This document shows, piece by piece, positions 17,229-26,616 of a stretch of DNA of 52,635 nucleotides. Every line of letters starts with the position of its first letter. Position 1 is the first letter of the stretch. Both the position numbers and the translations under genes were made by a program. The notes under the pieces are model-generated. The model saw only the letters and a program-made list of their open reading frames with translations. It did no database searches and was not told where the DNA came from. The stretch is from Pseudomonadota bacterium (GTDB lineage: Bacteria > Myxococcota_A > Polyangia > Haliangiales > Haliangiaceae), in the NCBI GenBank assembly GCA_022360315.1, contig JAKSDA010000091.1, positions 1 through 52,635 of the forward strand. Reading direction: 5' to 3'.

Positions 17229-18758
17229 TCAGGCCGACAGGGCCATCGACGGGCCGCTATCGTCACTGACCGGCCCGTCGGCAGTGAGGTAGATGTCGCC
17301 CTCTGACCAGCCGCGCTGCTCGAGCCAGCGCGACCGCCAGCGGGCGATCTCGCGGCCCATCTCGGTGCTCGGCGCCTCGCCGAACAAAAACTCGCGCTGG
17401 ATGCGATGCCAGTTGCCGGCCGCGCCCAGGGTGCTCAGAATCGAGATCACACCCCAGTGGATGCGGTTGACGAACACGAAGTCGGGCGGCATGTTGAGTT
17501 CTTTGTGAAACCCCTCGAATGGGCCGTCTGGCCGCAATACCATGCGAAACGACTTTTTGTTGTACTCTCGGGTAAACTGAAATTTCCGGTCGAAGCGGAA
17601 TGACTCGTAGAAATAACTGAAATAGTCGTAGAGGTCCTCGGCCGACAGGTCGCTGTCGTCGGCCACGAACGACAGCGAGACCAGGAGCTGGCGAAACCGA
17701 TCCCGGTCGCCGCGCAGGTGGGCGGTGATGAGAGATCGCCAGTTGTGGTGCATTTCGCGGGGAAAGTACTTGGTACAGCCAAAGTCGAGAAACACCATGC
17801 GACCGGCCGGGTCGAACAGGTAGTTGCCCGGATGGGGATCGCCGTTGAACACCCGAAACCGCACGATCGAGCCGAACACAAAGCGAAACAAGATCTCGCC
17901 CCAGCGCTGGCGCTCGCTCTCGTCCGTGGCCACGATGTCGTCGAAGGTGCGGCCGCTGACGTATTCCGAGGTGATGATCTTGTGAGTCGAGTGGTCGGCG
18001 AATACCCCGGGCACCCTTATGAACGGATGATCGCGGTAGAGCTCGGCAAATGCGGCCTGATTCTTGGCCTCGCGCCGGTAATCGAGCTCCTCGGAGATGC
18101 GGGCGCGCAATTCGGCGACCACCGGCTTGGGATCGAACCTGGGATACATGAGGCCGATCGCCCGGGTCAGGACATCGGCGTTTTCGAGATCACTGCGGAT
18201 GGCCCGGTCGACCCCCGGGTACTGCACCTTGACCACCACCTCGTCCCCACTGGGCAGCTGGGCCCGGTGGACTTGACCTATCGACGCCGCGGCCAGCGGC
18301 TCTTCGTCGAATCGGGCAAACGCGCGCTCGAGCGGGCGCTCGAGCTCGCTCTCGATGACATCGCGGATCACAGTGAAATCCATGGCTGGAGCCTGGGTTT
18401 GCAGCGATTGCAGCATGACCCGGTATTCCTCGGGCACGTCGTCCGAGACGAAGCTGACCATCTGGCCCAGTTTCATGAAGGCGCCTTTCATGTTGCCCAT
18501 GGTCTCGGCCAGGCGCCGGGCATTGGCCTCGCGCTGGGCTGCATCCAGCCGCTGCCGCCGGGCCTTGCTGGCGCCCAGTCGGCGGATGTGAGCGCCCAGC
18601 CATGAAGCCCAAAAACGAGCCGCCAGACGGGACAGCCGGAACAGCCGAGCCCCGCGCCAGCTGGGCAGGTAGTCGCCCCGGCCGAGCAGTGTGGCGCCGG
18701 TAAAAAGCACCACGGCGAGGACCGAGGCGGCAACAGCCAGCCAACCCCACGCGCTCAT
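17229..18758 (-). CDS. UbiB/ABC1 (ADCK) family atypical kinase
   Basis: A 509-aa protein. It has an N-terminal hydrophobic segment (LAVAASVLAVVLFTGATLL), then the family signature KxGQ as FMKLGQ (Lys96-Gln99) with DVPEEYRVMLQSLQTQAP. The ATP-binding Ala-rich loop is AAASIGQVHRAQL, the Lys motif VVVKVQYPGVDRAI, the catalytic region FNGDPHPGNYLFD, and the metal Asp lies in FLDFGCTKYF. UbiB/ABC1 proteins are ATPases/kinases tied to ubiquinone or other isoprenoid-lipid metabolism. It is first of eight minus-strand genes with short gaps or overlaps, so it may energise or extract lipids for that membrane module (inference). ATG 18758 is preceded by GTGAGAG. Confidence 0.93.
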   Translation of the reverse strand: MSAWGWLAVAASVLAVVLFTGATLLGRGDYLPSWRGARLFRLSRLAARFWASWLGAHIRRLGASKARRQRLDAAQREANARRLAETMGNMKGAFMKLGQMVSFVSDDVPEEYRVMLQSLQTQAPAMDFTVIRDVIESELERPLERAFARFDEEPLAAASIGQVHRAQLPSGDEVVVKVQYPGVDRAIRSDLENADVLTRAIGLMYPRFDPKPVVAELRARISEELDYRREAKNQAAFAELYRDHPFIRVPGVFADHSTHKIITSEYVSGRTFDDIVATDESERQRWGEILFRFVFGSIVRFRVFNGDPHPGNYLFDPAGRMVFLDFGCTKYFPREMHHNWRSLITAHLRGDRDRFRQLLVSLSFVADDSDLSAEDLYDYFSYFYESFRFDRKFQFTREYNKKSFRMVLRPDGPFEGFHKELNMPPDFVFVNRIHWGVISILSTLGAAGNWHRIQREFLFGEAPSTEMGREIARWRSRWLEQRGWSEGDIYLTADGPVSDDSGPSMALSA

Positions 18759-19055
18759 ATCGCTCTCACTCGCCGCGCAGCCATGGAGTTGCCGGCCGGC
18801 CGGTCAGCCGTTTGATGGCTCGAGCTGGGACAGGCATGGGAGGTTTCCGGTTCGGATTCATCAGAATAGAATCAAATTCGATGCTGGGCGAGCCCTGTGC
18901 ACTTCGGCGATTGGTGTCGGCGACTTCGGTTGCGCTGGGACCTGGCGAGGACGCGTGCCATACGTGTTGCGCTGGGAGGGGCCAGTTGTTACGGTCCCTT
19001 CGCCCTTTTGCTGTGCTCGGGCCGAGCACATGCCAGACCGAAAATCGCGTCCCCG
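18759..19055. promoter_or_regulatory. divergent intergenic region between the ABC1 kinase gene and pyrE
   Basis: 297 nt must carry the start signals of the eight-gene minus-strand operon and of pyrE. A local AT-rich patch (gaatagaatcaaattcgat, about 18866-18884) is the likeliest promoter zone. I could not assign -35/-10 boxes confidently, and I see no riboswitch or strong hairpin. Confidence 0.35.
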
Positions 19056-19643
19056 ATGAGCCACGATCTCTTCGACCATCCGAGCCTTGTTCACCAGCGT
19101 GGGCGTTTGCTCGAACTGCTCCGCGAGCTGTCGTATCAGGAACGTGAAGTAATACTTTCATCGGGCCAGCGGTCCAATTTTTATATCGACTGCAAGCAGG
19201 TCAGCCTGAGTGCTGAGGGGCATTTTTTGATCGGCCAGTTGTTCGGGCGAGTGATTGCGGCTGTGGCGCCCCGTGCCGAGGCTGTGGGTGGGCTGACCCT
19301 GGGCGCCGACCCGTTGGCCAGTGCGGTGTCGCTGGTGAGCTTTCTGGCTGGGCGTCCGCTCCACGCATTCATTGTGCGTAAAGAACCCAAGGGACACGGC
19401 ACCGGGCAGTGGATCGAGGGGGCGCAAAATCTCCGCCCCGGCATGCCGGTGGTGATCGTGGAGGATGTGATAACCACTGGAGCCTCGACTCTGCGGGCCG
19501 TCGAGCGGGCGCGCGGCGCCGAACTCGATGTTGTTCATGTGGTCGCCCTGGTCGATCGCGAGGAAGGCGGCCGCCAGGCTGTCACGGCCCGGGCACCGCT
19601 CACTGCGCTTTTTGTCAAACGCGACTTCACGACCCAGTCATGA
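19056..19643 (+). CDS. pyrE: orotate phosphoribosyltransferase
   Basis: A 195-aa enzyme joining orotate and PRPP to form orotidine 5'-phosphate in pyrimidine synthesis; the length is normal for PyrE. The PRPP-binding signature is VVIVEDVITTGASTL, the substrate region RSNFYIDCKQVSL fits, and the flexible-loop segment FIVRKEPKGHGTGQWIEG is typical. ATG 19056 was chosen because family similarity begins just after it; earlier in-frame sequence is not protein-like. Its TGA overlaps the ATG of the following lipoprotein gene. Confidence 0.96.
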   Translation: MSHDLFDHPSLVHQRGRLLELLRELSYQEREVILSSGQRSNFYIDCKQVSLSAEGHFLIGQLFGRVIAAVAPRAEAVGGLTLGADPLASAVSLVSFLAGRPLHAFIVRKEPKGHGTGQWIEGAQNLRPGMPVVIVEDVITTGASTLRAVERARGAELDVVHVVALVDREEGGRQAVTARAPLTALFVKRDFTTQS

Positions 19644-20335
19644 CTGATCAGCACGATAGAAAAACCATCTCGTCCGGGCGCTGCATTGCTGGCGTTGCGC
19701 CGTTCACTGCTCTGGTTCTCGCCCTTTCGATCGCCATTGCCTGCGGTTCTTCTCCGCCACCGCAGGTCGCCCTGAGCGAGGCCTGGCCCGACAAGCCGGG
19801 ACAGTATCGGGAGGTTCACCGCGAATGGACCCGGCGTGCCGTATTGCGCACCCATGACCAGCAGGTTGTCGAGGCCTATGCGACCTACAAGTCTCCGGCC
19901 TGGCGGGCAGCGTACGTGGCCCACAGCGCTCGAACCCACAAGCTGTCGCCCGATTCGCAAAAAGCGCTGCAGGAGGAGCAGAGCAAGGCAGCGGCCGCGA
20001 GTCACGAAGTCCACCTTCTCGTGACCACCTGGGATCGCAACGAAAACGACCTGCACAAGGGTGAAAAATCGGTCTGGCGTCTGGTTCTTGCCGACGACCG
20101 TGGCGGCGAGGTCGCGCCTGTGTCCATCGAACGCGACCGCCGACCCTTTTATGTCGTGCGGGCCGAGTATCCCGATCTGGGCGACTTTGCCGTACCGTAC
20201 GTTGCGCGCTTTCCGCGCCAGATCAGCCTTTTGCGCGGCGACGCCAGACAATTTTCGCTGACCATGGCCAGCACTCGCGGCGCGATCGAATTCGTCTGGC
20301 AGGGGGCTGACAACCCGGGCACTGGGCAAGACTGA
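19640..20335 (+). CDS. predicted lipoprotein of unknown function
   Basis: 231 aa. ATG 19640 overlaps the pyrE stop (ATGA), so it is translationally coupled. The signal peptide FTALVLALSIAIAC ends in a lipobox-like AIAC, then GSSPPP. The mature part is soluble and rich in charged residues (SEAWPDKPGQYREVHREWTR; LVTTWDRNENDLHKGEKSVW; PFYVVRAEYPDLGDFAVPYV). It is probably a periplasmic or outer-membrane lipoprotein with a beta-rich domain. The family is not recognised. Confidence 0.82.
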   Translation: MTDQHDRKTISSGRCIAGVAPFTALVLALSIAIACGSSPPPQVALSEAWPDKPGQYREVHREWTRRAVLRTHDQQVVEAYATYKSPAWRAAYVAHSARTHKLSPDSQKALQEEQSKAAAASHEVHLLVTTWDRNENDLHKGEKSVWRLVLADDRGGEVAPVSIERDRRPFYVVRAEYPDLGDFAVPYVARFPRQISLLRGDARQFSLTMASTRGAIEFVWQGADNPGTGQD

Positions 20336-20349
20336 GGCCCACATCGCCG

Positions 20350-20375
20350 GGTCGAGCGACTCCTCTCGGTCGACC
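20350..20375. terminator. weak hairpin between convergent genes
   Basis: GGTCGA (20350-20355) and TCGACC (20370-20375) form a 6-bp stem in the 85-nt gap between the convergent ends at 20335 and 20421. There is no U-run. Confidence 0.25.
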
Positions 20376-20420
20376 GCCCGGCTCATGTACCAGTATGGCC
20401 AGGGTGGTTGCATCTGCCGC

Positions 20421-21800
20421 TCATCGGTAGTGGCCGATATCGATCTCGTACATCTCGAGGTAGCGGTAGATCTGCCGGCGCGAGCGATTCAGCGCTCGAC
20501 TGACCTTCGAGATATTGCCCTTATGCGTTTTGATGATCTCGATCAGTTCGTCACGGGAAGGGACTGGTTCTCGCGGGCCCGAGGGGTAATCCGAGCTTTC
20601 GCGTTGATCTGGCGATCCTTCGCCGGGCGCAGAGGGGTCTGGCACATCGGGTGGTGGTGCGCTCGGGTTGGCCATTTCGACCAGCCGATCGGCGACCAGA
20701 GATAGCTCCAGCTGTTGTTCTCCGGCGCTGTAGATCTGCATATGCTTGGCCAGCTTGAGAAGCTCGCGGACATTAAATGGCCACGAGTAGAGCAGGAGCG
20801 CTCCGGCCAGCTTGGGCGAAAGTGGAGGTGCTTTCCCGCCCAGGCCGCGCACGAGCAGAGGCAATATGTCCTCTCGCCGCTCGCGCAGGGGTGGAGTCGA
20901 CAGTGTGATCTCGGCGATGCGGGCATAGAGGTCGCCGCGGAATCGCCTGGCCTGCATTGCACCGCCCAGGTTGACGTTGGTCGCCGCGATGACCCGCACA
21001 TCGACTGGATGGGCTTGCGAGGAGCCGAGTGGAGTTACCACGTGTTCCTCGAGTACTCGCAAAAGCTTGGGTTGCAAGCTCGCGGACAGCTCGCCGAGTT
21101 CGTCGAGAAACAACGTGCCCCGGTGGGCGGCCTCGAAATAGCCTTTTTGCGACCCACTGGCGCCGGTGAAGGCACCCGCGACGTGACCGAAGAGTTGACT
21201 TTCGGCCAGCGACTCCGGGATGGCACTGCAGTTGACCGCGATGAATGAGCCGTTTCGGCCGCTCGCGTCGTGAAGTGCACGAGCGACCAGTTCCTTGCCA
21301 GTGCCGCTCTCACCCGAGATCAGCACAGTGGCGTCGGTTGGTGCCACGGTCACAATCGCCCTGCGCAGCTGTCGCATGGACGGAGCATCGCCGACGAGAG
21401 AGTCGATCGTCGCGTCGTTGCGCATGTCGGGTTCGAACCGGAAGAGCAAAAACGAGTTTCCCACCTGGATGATACTGTTATCTCGCAACGTGATGCGCCT
21501 GATTCGCGCACCTTCGAGGAAGGTTCCGTTGCTGCTGGTATCGACCAGCTCGATCTGGTTGCCGCCAAAAGCGGTGTGCACGGTCGCGTGCTGGCGCGAG
21601 GCCCTGGTATCGTCGAGTCTCAGACCGTCGTCGCCAACCGCCCGCCCGATCGGCAGCACGGCCTGGTCGATGTAGTGCAGCGGGCGATCCACCACACCCC
21701 GGCCGCCTTCGAACAAGACCCGCAAACTCGGCCTGGTGTTCGGCCGGCCGCTCTCGGCCGCATAAGCCAGCGTGGGATCCTGGTTGGTCTTGTCGTCCAT
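20421..21800 (-). CDS. FHA domain sigma-54-dependent transcriptional activator
   Basis: 459 aa from ATG 21800; a TTG at 21812 overlapping the upstream stop is possible and adds four residues. An N-terminal FHA domain (PIGRAVGDDGLRLDDTRASR, DTSSNGTFLEG) is followed by an AAA+ activation domain with Walker A GESGTGKE, the sigma-54 loop GAFTGA, Walker B TLFLDELGEL, and FNVRELLKLA. A Pro/Ser linker leads to a C-terminal Fis-like helix (GNISKVSRALNRSRRQIYRY). It is probably transcribed with the J-domain/TPR gene immediately upstream. The FHA domain indicates that a Ser/Thr kinase controls it, and the PP2C phosphatase encoded nearby at 23955 could reverse the signal (inference). Confidence 0.94.
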   Translation of the reverse strand: MDDKTNQDPTLAYAAESGRPNTRPSLRVLFEGGRGVVDRPLHYIDQAVLPIGRAVGDDGLRLDDTRASRQHATVHTAFGGNQIELVDTSSNGTFLEGARIRRITLRDNSIIQVGNSFLLFRFEPDMRNDATIDSLVGDAPSMRQLRRAIVTVAPTDATVLISGESGTGKELVARALHDASGRNGSFIAVNCSAIPESLAESQLFGHVAGAFTGASGSQKGYFEAAHRGTLFLDELGELSASLQPKLLRVLEEHVVTPLGSSQAHPVDVRVIAATNVNLGGAMQARRFRGDLYARIAEITLSTPPLRERREDILPLLVRGLGGKAPPLSPKLAGALLLYSWPFNVRELLKLAKHMQIYSAGEQQLELSLVADRLVEMANPSAPPPDVPDPSAPGEGSPDQRESSDYPSGPREPVPSRDELIEIIKTHKGNISKVSRALNRSRRQIYRYLEMYEIDIGHYR

Positions 21801-21808
21801 GGCCGAGC

Positions 21809-23518
21809 TCAACGGCCCTTGATGCGGTCGAACAGGCCTTTCCGTTTTTCTCCGGCCCGGCTCATACGGCTCTCGATCAACCGGATGTGAGTATGGGCTT
21901 CTCTGTGCTGGGGCTCAAACTCGAGCACTTTGCGGAAACAGTCGAGAGCCAGGGCGTGATCACCGAGTTCGCCAGCGACCCGACCGCGGTACAGATAGGC
22001 GGCCACGTTGCGCGGCGACAGGGCGATGGCGCGCTTGAATCTCTGCTTCACTGCAGCCAGAACCGACTGCTTGTCCGGGGCGTTGCGCCACGTCGCCCAG
22101 GCGAACAGAGCGTGATGCTCCGCGTCGTCGGGATTGAGCTCGACCGCTTGCTGAAATGACGCCAGAGCATCGCCCCACTGACTGCGCCGCGCCGCCATCT
22201 CACCGCGCTGAAAATACTTTTCCGCCTCGATGGCGCGCAGTGCAAATTCCTCGACCTCGGCCTGATGGCCCGGCTGTCCCGGCTGTCCCGGCTGTCCGCC
22301 GGTCCGCAACTCGGCCTCGTACTCCGCGCGCTTTTTCTTGTTGGACAGGACAGAAAATGCCAGGTTGATCTGCGCGAAGAGTCGATGAGAGTTGTTGGTG
22401 TCGTCCTTTATACCGGTGGCGCGCAGGCGATCGGGATGCAGCCGTTTGGCCAGCTCGTGGAACGCATTGCGCACAGCCTGACCCGAGGCACCGCGCGGTA
22501 CGCCGAGCAACTGGAAGTGATCGACGCCGGCGTCGACCTCTTTGAGCTTGCTGGCCATGAGTGTGCAGATCTGTTCGACCTGCCTGGGATCCGGAGCCCG
22601 TTTTCTGGCTGTAGAACGGCGGGTGCGGATCTTGAACTTGCGCGACCCGTCCTCTTCCGGGATGGCCTCGGGCACGGGATCGGAGGTGACCGGCCGGGCA
22701 CGGCGCACTGCCGCGTGTTGCCCCGACTGTCTGTGGGCCGGCGCGGTTTGCGGGGCCGGTCGAGTTGCTGCCCGGGGACCGGCCGGTGCCGCCGGCGGTT
22801 GGGCGGCCAGAGCATCTGTGGCCAGAAGCGCATAGATCAGGACCTGGATCGCCTTGCGGGTCATGCGGGGAAATGCGGCTGCGATCTCGTCCAAGGTCAA
22901 GGCGCGCTGTTCCAGCTCGGCCACGCAGCCCTTGGCATCGGCGCCCAGTCCGTACTCGCCGAGCCAGCGGCGACTCTGTGCCGCGAGTTGAAATGCCGCG
23001 CCCAGCGCGCTGGCCAGTTCCCCCTCGAGCCGCTCTTCGCTGTAGTGAGTGCGCAGGCCGTGGTAGATGAGCCAGCGCGGGCTGAGCGGTGCTACGTCGC
23101 GATCCCGGGCCAGGGTGGGCCGGTCGTCGAGGACAAACGTTGCCTCGCCCAGGGCAAACACGCGCACAGCCCGATGGGCCAGAGCCCGTCGTTTGACAGT
23201 GAGGACCTGCTGTGGGCTGAGGTGAGCGACCTCGACCAGCGCCTGCAGATGGCTCACTTCCGGCCTGGTTCTGGCGATCCGCACAGCGTCGCCCAGCTGA
23301 GTCGAGGTCACCAGGCCCGCGGTGAGCGCCACTCGCTCCAGCGAATCTGCCGGAGATGGACTCTCGGCCCCGATGATCGCGCCGCGTTCCCAGGTGATCC
23401 GGTAGGAACGCCCGCCCTGAGTCATGATCAGATCGCCGGTGAACTGCTTGGCGCCGATCGCGTAAATCGTCCGGGCGAACGGTCGGTCGCGGACGTGTCC
23501 TCGAGCTACGACCGGCAC
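21809..23518 (-). CDS. DUF4388-like / J-domain / TPR protein
   Basis: 569 aa from a GTG start. The N-terminal ~230 residues begin ARTIYAIGAKQFTGDLIMTQ, the look of DUF4388 (PATAN-like) sensory modules of myxobacteria. A Pro/Ala-rich linker follows, then a J domain (DHFQLLGVPRGASGQAVRNAF) with intact HPD in AKRLHPDRL, implying it stimulates a DnaK-type Hsp70. A short QPGQPGQPG repeat precedes TPR helices (AEKYFQRGEMAARRSQWGDA; YLYRGRVAGELGDHALALDC). It is cytoplasmic. It starts 2 nt after a small membrane protein gene and ends against the FHA/sigma-54 activator, so the three look like one operon. DUF4388-J-TPR arrangements are known in myxobacterial signalling; the client is unknown. Confidence 0.88.
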   Translation of the reverse strand: MPVVARGHVRDRPFARTIYAIGAKQFTGDLIMTQGGRSYRITWERGAIIGAESPSPADSLERVALTAGLVTSTQLGDAVRIARTRPEVSHLQALVEVAHLSPQQVLTVKRRALAHRAVRVFALGEATFVLDDRPTLARDRDVAPLSPRWLIYHGLRTHYSEERLEGELASALGAAFQLAAQSRRWLGEYGLGADAKGCVAELEQRALTLDEIAAAFPRMTRKAIQVLIYALLATDALAAQPPAAPAGPRAATRPAPQTAPAHRQSGQHAAVRRARPVTSDPVPEAIPEEDGSRKFKIRTRRSTARKRAPDPRQVEQICTLMASKLKEVDAGVDHFQLLGVPRGASGQAVRNAFHELAKRLHPDRLRATGIKDDTNNSHRLFAQINLAFSVLSNKKKRAEYEAELRTGGQPGQPGQPGHQAEVEEFALRAIEAEKYFQRGEMAARRSQWGDALASFQQAVELNPDDAEHHALFAWATWRNAPDKQSVLAAVKQRFKRAIALSPRNVAAYLYRGRVAGELGDHALALDCFRKVLEFEPQHREAHTHIRLIESRMSRAGEKRKGLFDRIKGR

Positions 23519-23520
23519 TG

Positions 23521-23763
23521 TCAGCCTCGCGATTCTCCGTCAGACCGTCCCGGCAGAGAATGTGACGCGGACTTGCGACCGAGCGGAGCGGCTGGGCGGC
23601 CGGTGTTTCGACGGTCGCGATCCCGCGGCATATTGCGCCTCACGCGACCGATTACATGCACCACTGCGAGCACTGCGATGGCCAGGACGAGGACGCCCAC
23701 GATGGTCGGATCGGCCTCGGCATAGCCCCACCAGTTGTCGGCTGCTGCGCTGCTCGCTGGCAT
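23521..23763 (-). CDS. small single-pass membrane protein
   Basis: 80 aa from ATG 23763; the frame is open further upstream but becomes Pro/Gly/Arg-rich. One strong helix (TIVGVLVLAIAVLAVVHVIG) is followed by a basic cytoplasmic tail. Its TGA lies 2 nt before the GTG of the J-domain gene, indicating coupling. No family is recognised. Start uncertain. Confidence 0.55.
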   Translation of the reverse strand: MPASSAAADNWWGYAEADPTIVGVLVLAIAVLAVVHVIGRVRRNMPRDRDRRNTGRPAAPLGRKSASHSLPGRSDGESRG

Positions 23764-23954
23764 GGAATCCACGGTCCAAGCATGCGCAGGGATGGGCGCC
23801 GGTGTCAATTCGAGCCGCACTCGCACCGGGCGACCCGGGCCCGGGCCCGGCAAGGACCGCGGCGGAACGACTCAAGATCTCGTTCTCACTGCACATTGCT
23901 GTGGAACTTGGGTGTAGAATTTGCGCTGTGAGTTCGTCATTTCCGCTAGATGGA

Positions 23955-24715
<761 letters not shown>

Positions 24716-24719
<4 letters not shown>

Positions 24720-25195
24720 GACTGCATGACCGGAGATACGAAGGCCACTGCGTGGTCGCCAGAGCGCCTCGTCATCGGGCCTGGTTTCTGGTCTGGGTCG
24801 GAATTGTCGTGCTGTCTACAGGGTGTAGCAAGCGGGACAGTGAGTCGTCTGGCCAGGCCATGCCCGAGCCGCTCGATCCAGCCGAGGCCCGGCGCGGCAC
24901 AGAGGCGTGTGACGCCTATATCGAGCAGGTGTGCAACTGCGCCAAGACCAGGCCAGACGACCGAGAGATCGGCGATCTATGCCATATGGCTCCGGCCAAA
25001 CAGTCCTCGCTCGCAGCTGTTGTCGAGGTAAATCGCACCACCAGCGATGCCAGGGAGCGTTATTCCACCACGCGAGTGGCCCGGCGCATCATCAAGTCGT
25101 GCATCGAGGAGCAGTCCAGACTGCTGGCCAGTGGCTGCCGGCCCGGTGGCTCCCGAGCCAGTCCGGGCGGGCGGCAAAATACCAGCGATCGCTGA
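24716..25195 (+). CDS. predicted lipoprotein of unknown function
   Basis: 159 aa. The ATG overlaps the phosphatase stop. A long basic n-region precedes a hydrophobic stretch (FLVWVGIVVLSTGC) with lipobox STGC. The mature part contains ACDAYIEQVCNCAKTRPDD and GDLCHMAPAKQSS; conserved-looking cysteines suggest a small helical disulfide domain. The C-terminus is Gly/Ser/Arg-rich. The family is not recognised. Confidence 0.75.
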
Positions 25196-25272
25196 GTACC
25201 GCTCCCGCAATCCAGTGCCTTGCCAATCGCAGTATTGCAGTTGCTGCAGCAACTAATTCTTTTTGCACGCCG

Positions 25273-25734
25273 CTATGCCGTGGATTCGAGATGGCGCTCG
25301 ATGAGTCGACTCAGCGGCGGTACGGCTTCGACGACGTTCTTTTTGGCCGAGCCGCGCAGCTTGTGATAGGCCTTTTTGGCGGTGGTGTGTCGGGTGTTTT
25401 CGACCCTTGCGTCGGTAACTGAGAGCAGGGCTTCTGCCACGTCCTCGGAGCGTGCGGACAGATACTCGGCCAGGGGACGAGTGCCCGAATTAGACGACCA
25501 ATCGTCGTAAAACGGCTGGAGTTTGTCCAGCCAGTCGTCGAGCAGCCTATCGACGACATCGGTAACAAAGCCCTTCTTGATGCGCTTGACCGTCGCGTAC
25601 GCGCCCTTGAGGGCGACTCCGGTCAATCCAGACTTCTGCTTGACCTGATCGTCGACCAGGCTGACACAATCGGCCACCACCTGGGTGCGGGGCGGATCCG
25701 CGCCAAGACGTTCTCTCAGATTCACTTGCGACAT
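25273..25734 (-). CDS. DUF6918-like helical protein
   Basis: 153 aa from ATG 25734 (MSQVNLRERLG); upstream in-frame sequence overlaps the neighbouring gene and is not used. It is all-helical and basic: VVADCVSLVDDQVKQKSGLT, GAYATVKRIKKGFV, VVDRLLDDWLDKLQPFYDDW, SARSEDVAEALLSVTDARVE, VPPLSRLIERHLE. This matches my recollection of DUF6918 proteins (Actinobacteria and Myxococcota, function unknown); not verified. It lies 58 nt downstream of a membrane-anchored TPR protein gene on the same strand. Confidence 0.75.
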   Translation of the reverse strand: MSQVNLRERLGADPPRTQVVADCVSLVDDQVKQKSGLTGVALKGAYATVKRIKKGFVTDVVDRLLDDWLDKLQPFYDDWSSNSGTRPLAEYLSARSEDVAEALLSVTDARVENTRHTTAKKAYHKLRGSAKKNVVEAVPPLSRLIERHLESTA

Positions 25735-25792
25735 GGTCGCTGCAATGTACTCGCCAGGGAAAGACCTGTCGATACCCGCTGCCAGCGAAGCA

Positions 25793-26458
25793 TCAAAACT
25801 CGATGCCGTAGCGGGCACAGCGAATGCGCATGACTCGCTGGTCGCGCTCGGGAAGCTTCGGGTAGTACTGTCGGGCCAGATCGTCATCGCCCATCAGGCA
25901 GCCCGAGGACACCATCACCCGCAACATGCGCACATTGTCGGGATAGTCTTCGAGAACCGACCGGGCCTGCTCGACGGCGGCCTCGTAATCCCCTGCATCG
26001 TAGCGGCGATTGCCTTCGTTCATGCGCGCCTCGAGAGTACCCTGCCGAACGGCTGTGCCGGTCGATGGGGCGACCGGTGGTCGATCGCCCGGCCCGGTCC
26101 TGACCAGGTCGCGACCACGTGCACTGCGCGAGGTGTCTGACATGGTCCTGGTCGCATTCGACTCGTTGTTGGCCGGACGTCCCGGTGTGGAATGCGTGGC
26201 GGAGGAGGCACCGGCCGGGCGCGCAGAATTCCCCTGGCTGGAGCCAGGCGTCCTTGACCGGGTCGGGGCGACCGGTGCGATCGCGCGTTGGTTCCCGGTG
26301 GGGGAAGCAATCGACCGGTGGTAGCGCTGCCGCGCCTCGGCCAGATCCCGCTCGGAAACCTCGAGCACCGGGCTTTCAGTGACTTTGACCAGCAGGACTG
26401 CAATGGCCAGAAGAACCAACAAAGACACTACTGACAGAGCAATATAGCGGAGTTGCAC
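25793..26458 (-). CDS. membrane-anchored protein with TPR-like C-terminus
   Basis: 221 aa from GTG 26458, chosen because a GGGG-type ribosome site precedes it and the helix starts at once (YIALSVVSLLVLLAIAVLLV); the frame extends to GTG 26557. The helix is followed by a long low-complexity Ser/Pro/Arg linker and a C-terminal helical pair (EARMNEGNRRYDAGDYEAAV, EQARSVLEDYPDNVRMLRVM) that reads as a TPR, ending in a Cys-containing segment. It is probably a single-pass protein whose TPR faces one side of the inner membrane. No specific role can be given. Confidence 0.7.
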   Translation of the reverse strand: MQLRYIALSVVSLLVLLAIAVLLVKVTESPVLEVSERDLAEARQRYHRSIASPTGNQRAIAPVAPTRSRTPGSSQGNSARPAGASSATHSTPGRPANNESNATRTMSDTSRSARGRDLVRTGPGDRPPVAPSTGTAVRQGTLEARMNEGNRRYDAGDYEAAVEQARSVLEDYPDNVRMLRVMVSSGCLMGDDDLARQYYPKLPERDQRVMRIRCARYGIEF

Positions 26459-26616
26459 GGGTCGGCCCCGGGGACGGTACAACAGGTTGGCACACGGCGG
26501 GCCGCCGGTCAAAGCGGCGTCGCGGTCAGCTCGACCGGTCGGGCACTTCAGCGTCACAGCGACGAGCCGAACTCATAGACGCGAAACCATAAGGACCATG
26601 GCGTGAGGGACGCGGC

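Noticed and set aside
23909..23926. Possible sigma-54 promoter (GG-N10-GC with TTTGC) before the PP2C gene
   Set aside because: The -24 element lacks the TGGCAC context and would be too near the start codon; only the GG and TTTGC match.
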